Shown here: positions 7,201 through 12,778 of the stretch, one piece after another
Numbering within the stretch: the stretch's first letter is position 1
Layout of the letters: each line of letters begins with the position of its first letter
Source of the DNA: Polyangia bacterium
GTDB taxonomy: Bacteria > Myxococcota_A > Polyangia > Polyangiales > Polyangiaceae
NCBI GenBank assembly: GCA_030433055.1
Contig: JAUILJ010000129.1
Coordinates: forward strand, 1 to 12,778
Length of the DNA: 12,778 bases
Direction: 5' to 3'
Made by a program: the position numbers and the translations under genes
Notes under the pieces: model-generated
The model's database searches: none
Told to the model about the DNA's origin: nothing
What the model saw: only the letters and a program-made list of their open reading frames with translations

Positions 7201-8316
7201 ATGCCCCGCCTCTACCTCTCCCCCCCACACATGGGCCCAGACGAGCGACAGCTGCTCCTCGACGCCTTCGATTCCAACTGGATCGCTCCCCTGGGGCCTC
7301 ACGTTGACGCCTTCGAGCAGGAGCTCTCCGCGGAGACGGGCATGCCGTACGTCGCGGCGCTCTCGAGCGGGACGGCAGCGCTGCACCTCGCACTGGAACT
7401 GTTGGGCATAGGACGAGGAGACAGCGTCTTGGTCTCGAGCTTCACCTTCGCGGCCACGGCCAACGCCGTGCGCTACGTGGGAGCAGAGCCCGTGTTCATC
7501 GACAGCGACCTGGACACGTGGAACCTCGACCCAGACCTGGTCGCTCAAGAACTCGAGGATGCGTCCAAACGCGGCAGGCTCCCAAAGGCCCTGCTTGCGG
7601 TCGATCTATATGGGCAGTGCGCGGACTACGACCGCTTGAGCCCCATCTGCGAGCACTTCGGAGTGCCCATCTTGGAAGATGCCGCGGAGGCACTTGGAGC
7701 GACCTACCGCGGCCGGCCCGCGGGGAGCTTCGGTGAGCTCAGCGCCTTCTCGTTCAACGGCAACAAGATCATCACGACGAGCGGCGGCGGCGCGCTGTGC
7801 GGTGCCGATTCCTCGCGGATTCAGAAAGCTCGCTTCCTTGCCACCCAGGCGCGTGACCCAGCCCCCCACTACGAGCACTCGCACATCGGCTACAACTACC
7901 GGCTCTCCAACCTGCTGGCCGCCGTCGGCCGAGGGCAACTCAGGCAGCTGGGCCAGCGGGTCACGGCGCGCAGGCGGGTCTTCCAGCGCTACGTGGCGGA
8001 GCTTGGCTCACTCCCCGGTGCTACGTGGATGCCTGAACCGGAAGGTTGGCGATCCACCCACTGGCTCAGCTGCCTCACCTTCCAGAGCTTTGATGACCGC
8101 GAACGGGTGCGCCTCGCGCTGGAGAGCGCGGATATCGAGGCGCGACCGCTGTGGAAGCCGATGCATCTGCAGCCGATCTTTCAGACCTGCAGGGCGGTCG
8201 GAGGCAGTGTAAGCGAGGCGCTCTTCGAGACCGGGCTCTGCTTGCCCAGTGGAAGCGGGATGAGTGAATCGGACCAAACTCGCGTGATTGAGCTGGTTCT
8301 CCGCGCGATGTCCTGA
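7201..8316 (+). CDS. EpsN/PglE-like sugar 4-aminotransferase (DegT/DnrJ/EryC1/StrS family)
   Basis: PLP-dependent transaminase that should move the amino group of glutamate onto C4 of a nucleotide-linked 4-keto-6-deoxy sugar, probably the UDP-4-keto-6-deoxy-GlcNAc of the bacillosamine route; GDP-perosamine synthesis is an alternative. 371 aa, normal for the family. From memory it follows Bacillus subtilis EpsN closely: LYLSPPHMG (4-12), SNWIAPLGPHVDAFE (25-39), LSSGTAALHLAL (54-65), ILEDAAEALG (157-166) with PLP-binding Asp160, FSFNGNKIITTSGGG (183-197) with Schiff-base Lys189, YNYRLSNLLAAVG (231-243), EARPLWKPMHLQPIF (313-327) and CLPSGSGM (347-354). I chose ATG 7201 because the family begins just before YLSPPHM; a TTG at 7153 would add 16 unconserved residues. 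No good ribosome site precedes 7201. No matching dehydratase (PglF/EpsC) or N-acetyltransferase (PglD/EpsM) is in the window. Confidence 0.92.
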   Translation: MPRLYLSPPHMGPDERQLLLDAFDSNWIAPLGPHVDAFEQELSAETGMPYVAALSSGTAALHLALELLGIGRGDSVLVSSFTFAATANAVRYVGAEPVFIDSDLDTWNLDPDLVAQELEDASKRGRLPKALLAVDLYGQCADYDRLSPICEHFGVPILEDAAEALGATYRGRPAGSFGELSAFSFNGNKIITTSGGGALCGADSSRIQKARFLATQARDPAPHYEHSHIGYNYRLSNLLAAVGRGQLRQLGQRVTARRRVFQRYVAELGSLPGATWMPEPEGWRSTHWLSCLTFQSFDDRERVRLALESADIEARPLWKPMHLQPIFQTCRAVGGSVSEALFETGLCLPSGSGMSESDQTRVIELVLRAMS

Positions 8317-8435
8317 CCGGCGTCGCGACGGCGAGGCGCTCTGAGACACTGCCGGCCGCGCTGTTCGCGCCAAAGCGGCCTGCTGCAGGTCACGCGGCCG
8401 TCACTTGGATCCCCGTTTGTGACACAATTGACACC
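8317..8435. other. Intergenic spacer, presumed promoter of the PHP lipoprotein gene
   Basis: These 119 bases separate sugar-nucleotide genes from the exported hydrolase genes. I see a weak 6-bp inverted repeat (GGCCGC 8354-8359, GCGGCC 8375-8380) without a T-run, so it is not a convincing terminator. A TTGACA sequence ends four bases before the ATG at 8436, too close to act as a -35 for that gene. There is no clear ribosome site before 8436. Confidence 0.3.
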
Positions 8436-11075
8436 ATGCGGTTACTTCGCCTGAGTGTCTTGCCTCTGCTTGGTGCAGGTCTTCTGTTCCTCTCCCCCAC
8501 GGCCTGCAGCGACACGGGAGAGACCAAACAACCCCTCGGCTCGGGGGGCAGCGGAGGCAGCGGGGGTAGCGCCGGCACGGGTGGCAACACGGCCTGCCCG
8601 GACGCCTTCGAGGTCGGCGATCCGGACGGCCACGCGGACGTCTATGGAGCCAAGGCCGCCGGGCAAGCGCGCGCCGGACGCATCAGCGACGAGAGCCAGA
8701 TCGTCCAGCCGGCGCACGGTCGCCAGCGGATCCGAGTGGGAGACTTCGTCCTGGCCAACGACAAGATCGCCGTGGCCATCGAAGACAAGGGCTTGAGCGA
8801 TGGCTACGCGCGTTTCGGGGGGGAGATCCTCGCCGTGGATCAGGTGGGCGATGACGGGCGCCCCCTGGGTCTGTCGAACTACGTCGAGACGCTGATGGCG
8901 CTCTCGATCCAGATGATCAACCCAACCAGCGTCAGCGTGATCAACGACGGCAGCAACGGCGAAGCCGCGGTGGTGCGCGTCACGGGGCCGCTGGAGGCGA
9001 TACCATTCCTGAACGGGTCGCTCTCAGCGCTATTTCCTCGCAGATATGACGTCAACGCGGCCTATGACTACGTGCTCGAGCCCGGCGCAGAGAAGCTCGA
9101 CATCCGCCTGGGCATCGCGAACCCCACGAGCGATCCCATCGAGTTCGCCGTCGGCAGCGTCACCGACGAGATGCACGGTTTCTTCCAGCTGAATCACAAC
9201 CAGTTCGCGACCGAGGGCAGCGGCTTCTCCGATGCCAACGGCGAAATCCCGTGGGCGGGCTTCGTGAGCGGTCCGTTCAACTTCGCCTGGCGGCTCCCTC
9301 ACGGAAAGAAGCTGAGCGCCAACCTGGAAATCAGCGGCTTCCAGTACTTCACCGGCCCTGGCTTCGCTGCGGATTCCTGCGGTGTCACCTGGAACGACCA
9401 CGTCGAGGTGATCGCAGGCGGTCCTGACTTCGATGGCTTGCGCGAAGCGATCCGCCGCGTCGATGGCGACACGGCCTGGCAGGCAGTGACTGGGCAAGTA
9501 CGAGACGCAGGTGGCGCGCCGGTCGCAGACGCCTGGGTGCACGCGACAGCCGCCGACGGCAGCTACCTGTCACGCACCAAGAGCAAGGGCGACGGCAGCT
9601 ATACGATTCACGTCCCGCCGGACACCGGTGCGACCCTCACCCCCCAAAAACTCGGTTACGCGTTGCCCAGCGGGGTCGACGTCGCCGCCGGAACCGCCAG
9701 CCAGGATCTGAGCTTCGGCGCGACCGGTGCCATCCATGTCGTGGCAACGGACTCCGCTCAGAACGCCCCGATGCCCGTCCGCATCCAGGTGATTCCGACG
9801 ACCGCACCTCCGTCCTGGCCCGGAACGTTCGGTGTACAGGACGAGGCCAACGGCCGCCTCTACCAGGAGTTCGCCATGAACGGGGACGCGACGTTGGTCG
9901 TCCCGCCGGGTGAGCACCGGGTCGTGGTCAGCCACGGCGGGGAGTGGGAGATCTCGGACACCACGGTGACGGTCAATGCCGGCGAAACAGCGCAGATCGC
10001 CGCTAGCTTGGAGCACAGTGTCGATTCCACGGGGATCATGTGCGCCGACTTCCACATTCACTCGCAGCAGAGCGCGGACTCACACGATCCGATCGTGGAG
10101 AAGGTGAAGAGCGCCATCGCGGACGGCCTGGAAATCCCCGTCTCCAGCGAGCACGAGTGGGTGGTCGATTTTGGCCCTGTAGTCGAGAGCCTCGGCATGA
10201 CGGACTGGGCCTTCGGCATGCCCAGCGAAGAGCTCACGACGTTCAGCTGGGGGCACTTCGGCGTGGTGCCCCTGTTGCCGAAGCCCGATCAGGTCAACAA
10301 CGGAGCCGTGGAGTGGGTGGGGCTCGAGCCACCGCAGATGTTCGACAACGTTCAGAATCTCCCCGAGGATCCGGTCTTCATCATCAACCACCCGAGCGGG
10401 GGCGGCTTCGGAGCCTACTTCAGCAGCGCACGCTTCGATCGAGAGACGGGCGAAGGTCAGAAGACCGAGCTCTGGAGCACCAACTTCGACGCCATCGAAG
10501 TCTTCAACAGCTCCAGCCTGGACGAGAACCGGGACAAGAGCGTCGCCGACTGGTTCGCGCTGCTCAACCACGGGCACACGTTCTGGGCCGTGGGCAGCTC
10601 CGACAGCCACAAGATCCGCAGCTCGCCCGTGGGCTACCCGCGCACGTGCATCGACTTCGGGTACGACGATCCGAAACAGCTCACCATCAACACCGTGCGC
10701 GACGCTGTAGCCAGCGGCAACATGACGATCAGCGGCGGTCTGTTGATGACCGTGGTCGGTCCGGGAGGCGCCAAGCCCGGTGAAACCATCAGCGAAACCA
10801 GTGCTGACTTCACCGTCACCGTGCAGGCACCCAGCTGGTACGACGCCACGACCCTCGAGGTGATCGTGAACGGCGTCACGGTCGACGAACAGGCACTGCT
10901 CCCGATGGGCAGCGGAACCGGCCACCGCTACGTCAACGTGGTGCACGTCGATTTCGACGCGAACGCCGGCCGCAGCTGGGTGGTCTTCCACGCCAAGAGC
11001 GACGACGATCTGGGCCCGCTGCATCCCGGTCGCAATGCGTTCGCTGTCTCGAATCCCATCTTCTCCGGCAACTAG
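8436..11075 (+). CDS. Lipoprotein with carboxypeptidase-regulatory-like and PHP (CehA/McbA-like) metallohydrolase domains
   Basis: 879-aa exported protein. Residues 1-23 form a signal peptide (MRLLRL, then a Leu-rich core) ending at Cys24 in LSPTAC; Pro at -3 makes the lipobox imperfect. A flexible linker GSGGSGGSGGSAGTGG (35-50) follows. Residues ~55-345 are a beta-rich region I do not recognise. Residues ~350-430 look like a carboxypeptidase-regulatory-like fold (VTGQVRDAGGAPVADAWVHA). Residues ~535-775 are a PHP-type metallohydrolase: ADFHIHS (537-543), SEHEW (571-575), IINHPSGGG (649-657), IEVFN (687-691) and VGSSDSHK (719-726) supply the expected His/Asp/Glu metal ligands. A beta-sandwich tail (~785-870) closes the protein. 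CehA/McbA relatives hydrolyse aryl carbamates and others are phosphoesterases; the real substrate here is unknown. It probably acts on the outer membrane or in the periplasm. The stop lies inside a small hairpin, and the next gene is another exported hydrolase on the same strand. Confidence 0.85.
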   Translation: MRLLRLSVLPLLGAGLLFLSPTACSDTGETKQPLGSGGSGGSGGSAGTGGNTACPDAFEVGDPDGHADVYGAKAAGQARAGRISDESQIVQPAHGRQRIRVGDFVLANDKIAVAIEDKGLSDGYARFGGEILAVDQVGDDGRPLGLSNYVETLMALSIQMINPTSVSVINDGSNGEAAVVRVTGPLEAIPFLNGSLSALFPRRYDVNAAYDYVLEPGAEKLDIRLGIANPTSDPIEFAVGSVTDEMHGFFQLNHNQFATEGSGFSDANGEIPWAGFVSGPFNFAWRLPHGKKLSANLEISGFQYFTGPGFAADSCGVTWNDHVEVIAGGPDFDGLREAIRRVDGDTAWQAVTGQVRDAGGAPVADAWVHATAADGSYLSRTKSKGDGSYTIHVPPDTGATLTPQKLGYALPSGVDVAAGTASQDLSFGATGAIHVVATDSAQNAPMPVRIQVIPTTAPPSWPGTFGVQDEANGRLYQEFAMNGDATLVVPPGEHRVVVSHGGEWEISDTTVTVNAGETAQIAASLEHSVDSTGIMCADFHIHSQQSADSHDPIVEKVKSAIADGLEIPVSSEHEWVVDFGPVVESLGMTDWAFGMPSEELTTFSWGHFGVVPLLPKPDQVNNGAVEWVGLEPPQMFDNVQNLPEDPVFIINHPSGGGFGAYFSSARFDRETGEGQKTELWSTNFDAIEVFNSSSLDENRDKSVADWFALLNHGHTFWAVGSSDSHKIRSSPVGYPRTCIDFGYDDPKQLTINTVRDAVASGNMTISGGLLMTVVGPGGAKPGETISETSADFTVTVQAPSWYDATTLEVIVNGVTVDEQALLPMGSGTGHRYVNVVHVDFDANAGRSWVVFHAKSDDDLGPLHPGRNAFAVSNPIFSGN

Positions 11076-11090
11076 CCTCTGGGCGGCTAG
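11072..11090 (+). repeat. Small hairpin overlapping the stop codon of the PHP lipoprotein gene
   Basis: CTAGCC (11072-11077) and GGCTAG (11085-11090) form a 6-bp perfect inverted repeat with a seven-base loop. The left arm contains the stop codon TAG (11073-11075). There is no T-run after it, so it is not a standard terminator; it could protect the mRNA 3' end or be chance. Confidence 0.4.
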
Positions 11091-11096
11091 GCAAAA

Positions 11097-11142
11097 CCAT
11101 CGCGGCCACGCCAAGCCATCGCGGCCACGCCAAGCCATCGCG
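11097..11142. repeat. Short tandem repeat, 19-bp unit, two full copies plus 8 bases
   Basis: The unit CCATCGCGGCCACGCCAAG occurs exactly at 11097-11115 and 11116-11134, and CCATCGCG starts a third copy at 11135-11142. The bases before the first copy (GGCAAAA) look like a decayed unit end. It sits between the stop of the PHP lipoprotein gene and the downstream terminator. Two copies are too few for CRISPR; slippage duplication is the simplest reading, a protein-binding array is possible. Confidence 0.85.
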
Positions 11143-11240
11143 CGACTAGCCAGACGAACCCGCTCCGACGCGGCTCTCGCCGGGTTTGGGGGTGAGTCGC
11201 GCTGCAGCTCGCCGGGGCCTGCGGCGCTTCCACGCCACGA

Positions 11241-11276
11241 ACCTGCCGGGGTTTTCGCCCGGCGGGTCGGTTTTTT
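11241..11276 (+). terminator. Intrinsic terminator immediately upstream of the sulfatase-family gene
   Basis: ACCTGCCGGG (11241-11250) pairs with CCCGGCGGGT (11258-11267) over ten bases with one G.U wobble around the loop GTTTTCG. CGG follows, then six T (11271-11276). This is a textbook rho-independent terminator shape for plus-strand transcripts and could end the PHP lipoprotein mRNA. It is odd because the next start codon is at 11289, only 12 bases after the T-run, so the same element may act as an attenuator of that gene. Confidence 0.8.
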
Positions 11277-11288
11277 GTAGAACGACGC

Positions 11289-12677
11289 ATGTCGCGACGA
11301 CTGCGCGCTTGCTTCCCCCTCGCCTGCTGCGTGGCCCTGCTTGGCTGCGATCGCGAGGACACCCGCGAGTCGAGCGACGTCAAAGCAGCCAGCTCGATCA
11401 CACGCAGCGCCGCACCGGGGCCTTCAAGCCGACCCAAGCCGCCCGCGCCGCTCCCGCCGCTCAATGTGATCCTGATCAGCGTGGACGCGCTGCGCGCCGA
11501 CGGTCCCTGGATCGGCTACCCCCGCGACGTCGCCCCCAACCTCACGCGGCTGTCCAAGCAGAGCGTGCTCTACAGCCACGCCTATGCGCTGTCGAGCTAC
11601 ACGTCGATGTCCCTCGGCGGCCTCATGGCAGGCCGCTATCCTTCTGAGGTACCCCGAGACGGGCGCGCCACCAGCTCTTTCCTTCCGGAAGCTGACTTCC
11701 TCGCGGAGCGATTCAAGGCCGCAGGCGTGTTCACGCTCGGCGTCCACGGCCACGTCTACTTCCTCGGGGACACAGGAATCAGTCAGGGCTTCGAGGACTG
11801 GAAGGTCTTTCCTCGCATCGTCTTGAACCCGGCTCGCGAAGGTGCGGTGGTGGACCCGAAGCTGACCGATATGCTGATCGAGGAGCTTGGAGCGCACGCC
11901 AAGGCGAAGCCGGACCAGCGCTTCTTCGCGTGGGTGCACTTCATGGATCCGCATTTTTCCTACGTCAGGCACCCAGAGCAAGCTGCCTTCAAGGGCAGCC
12001 CTTACACCGAAGACACCACGCCGGTACCTCCCGGAACCAAGCTGAGCAGCGTGGGGCAGAGCCTGCGCAACCAGTACGACGGCGAGGTGCTTCACACCGA
12101 CGCACAGGTCGGCCGGCTCCTCGAGTACATCGACAAGCAAGCATGGAGTGCGCGCACGGCGGTCGTGCTCACCGCCGACCACGGCGAAGCGTTCGGTGAG
12201 CACAAGAGTTACTTCGAACACGGCTTCCTGCTGTATGACGTGACCACCAGAGTGCCGCTGATGGTGCGTGTCCCCGGCGTTCCGGCGCGCCGCATCGACA
12301 CGCGGCGGAGCCACATCGATCTGGCGCCCACGCTGTACGAACTCTCGGGCGTGAAGGCCCCCCCAGGCCTCCAGGGCACGAGCCTCGTCCCGGAGCTCCG
12401 AGGAGCTGCCGCCCCAGAGCAGCGAGACATCGTGATCGACATGCCCTACACCGACCAGAGCCCTCGGCGGCGCGCGTTCATCCACGGCGATCTGAAGCTA
12501 ATCGTCACCGAGACGGACAAGCAGCCGTTGCTCTTCGATTTGAAGCGAGATCCGGGTGAGCAACGTGATCTATCCGGCGACGAGAAGCTGCTGCGCCCGA
12601 TGCTGGAACGCTTCGAGCGCTTCGAAAGGTCGACTCCCGACTACGCAGCGCCACGCATCAGCCGTCGGCAGTACTGA
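11289..12677 (+). CDS. Sulfatase/alkaline-phosphatase-superfamily lipoprotein with Thr at the nucleophile position
   Basis: 462-aa exported lipoprotein. Signal peptide 1-19 with a clean lipobox LLGC (Cys20), then a low-complexity Pro/Ser-rich linker to ~58. The sulfatase-like domain (~59-425) shows VILISVDALRAD (60-71, metal Asp66), APNLTRLS (82-89), the nucleophile region SSYTSMSLGG (102-111) before LMAGRYP (112-118), HFMDPH (217-222), and LTADHGEAFGEH (294-305) with Asp297, His298 and His305. Counting back from GRYP, the residue where sulfatases carry the Cys/Ser that becomes formylglycine is Thr105, and the following Pro and Arg of C-x-P-x-R are Met107 and Leu109. Thr is the nucleophile in several phosphodiesterases and phosphotransferases of this superfamily, so the gene may not encode a true sulfatase. 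No ribosome site is visible before the ATG; the start is set by the signal peptide. A terminator lies just upstream. Confidence 0.85.
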   Translation: MSRRLRACFPLACCVALLGCDREDTRESSDVKAASSITRSAAPGPSSRPKPPAPLPPLNVILISVDALRADGPWIGYPRDVAPNLTRLSKQSVLYSHAYALSSYTSMSLGGLMAGRYPSEVPRDGRATSSFLPEADFLAERFKAAGVFTLGVHGHVYFLGDTGISQGFEDWKVFPRIVLNPAREGAVVDPKLTDMLIEELGAHAKAKPDQRFFAWVHFMDPHFSYVRHPEQAAFKGSPYTEDTTPVPPGTKLSSVGQSLRNQYDGEVLHTDAQVGRLLEYIDKQAWSARTAVVLTADHGEAFGEHKSYFEHGFLLYDVTTRVPLMVRVPGVPARRIDTRRSHIDLAPTLYELSGVKAPPGLQGTSLVPELRGAAAPEQRDIVIDMPYTDQSPRRRAFIHGDLKLIVTETDKQPLLFDLKRDPGEQRDLSGDEKLLRPMLERFERFERSTPDYAAPRISRRQY

Positions 12678-12734
12678 AGCCAGCTCGAACAGCATTTGCC
12701 CCACGGAAACACAGGTACCGCCACACAAAACGCG

Positions 12735-12767
12735 CAGCGCCCGTGGAGCTGAGCTCCGCGGGCGCTG
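12735..12767 (+). terminator. Long GC-rich hairpin after the sulfatase-family gene, probable terminator
   Basis: CAGCGCCCGTGGAGC (12735-12749) pairs with GCTCCGCGGGCGCTG (12753-12767) over 15 bases with one wobble and a three-base loop TGA. It lies 57 bases after the stop codon. The sequence that follows up to the window edge (AGTCTGGGTTG) has no strong T-run, so termination may depend on bases beyond the edge, or the hairpin may be bidirectional or only stabilise the mRNA end. Confidence 0.65.
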
Positions 12768-12778
12768 AGTCTGGGTTG

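Noticed and set aside
7104..7202. Longer N-terminus (33 more residues) for the GT2-FkbM fusion
   Set aside because: The GT-A fold starts at SLSVGVVVPNF, and a GGAGAG ribosome site is correctly spaced from the ATG at 7103.
8354..8380. Terminator between the aminotransferase and PHP lipoprotein genes
   Set aside because: Only a 6-bp stem with a 15-base loop and no T-run.
8538..8585. DNA repeat at the GGC/AGC-rich stretch
   Set aside because: It encodes the Gly/Ser linker after the lipidated Cys, a protein-level feature rather than a separate DNA repeat.
10080..11138. Long open frame (352 codons) on the minus strand opposite the PHP lipoprotein gene
   Set aside because: It is antisense to well-matched PHP motifs and reads as a low-complexity Arg/Val/Ala/Gly/Asp-rich chain; such frames arise from high-GC third-position bias.
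11097..11142. CRISPR array
   Set aside because: Units are directly adjacent with no spacers and only two full copies; no cas gene is present.
11424..12485. Long open frame (353 codons) on the minus strand opposite the sulfatase-family gene
   Set aside because: Shadow of a gene with clear signal peptide and metal-site motifs; its own translation shows no recognisable motif.

Overview
The window reads as a piece of a high-GC Gram-negative chromosome. It is most likely a myxobacterium or other Myxococcota (Polyangiales-like). The pointers are the GC-rich coding bias, two exported lipoproteins of which one has a Gly/Ser/Thr linker right after its lipidated Cys (a style common in that group), and a mosaic surface-polysaccharide locus. 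This placement is an inference from style; there is no rRNA or marker gene to settle it.

Region 1 (1-1966, minus strand) makes GDP-L-fucose. gmd (GDP-mannose 4,6-dehydratase) is followed after one base by fcl/wcaG (GDP-L-fucose synthase), whose last few codons run off the left edge. Region 2 (1967-2152) is a divergent intergenic spacer with an 8-bp palindrome and an 11-bp inverted repeat followed by a T-run. Region 3 (2153-5475, plus strand) is a tight three-gene operon: a GT4 glycosyltransferase, a second WbuB/WcaI-like GT4 glycosyltransferase (ATGA overlap), and a divergent PLP-fold protein of the DegT/DnrJ type (9-base gap). Region 4 (5472-7103, minus) is one gene that fuses a GT2 glycosyltransferase to an FkbM-type methyltransferase; its stop codon shares a CTAG palindrome with the stop of the convergent PLP-fold gene. 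Region 5 (7201-8316, plus) is an EpsN/PglE-like sugar aminotransferase, read divergently from the fusion gene.

Region 6 (8436-12677, plus) leaves sugar metabolism. It holds an 879-residue lipoprotein with a carboxypeptidase-regulatory-like domain and a PHP-type (CehA/McbA-like) metallohydrolase domain, then a 462-residue lipoprotein of the sulfatase/alkaline phosphatase superfamily. Between them lies a 213-bp spacer with a small tandem repeat and an intrinsic terminator whose T-run ends only 12 bases before the second start codon. A long GC-rich hairpin closes the window.

Together, regions 1-5 look like part of an O-antigen, capsule or exopolysaccharide locus: nucleotide-sugar synthesis (GDP-fucose, a 4-amino sugar), three glycosyltransferase domains and a methyl cap. 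No polymerase, flippase, ABC transporter or initiating transferase is visible, so the locus must continue elsewhere. The two exported metallohydrolases may act on the envelope or on external substrates; a link to the glycan locus is only suggested by position. No tRNA, rRNA, CRISPR array, transposase or phage gene was seen.
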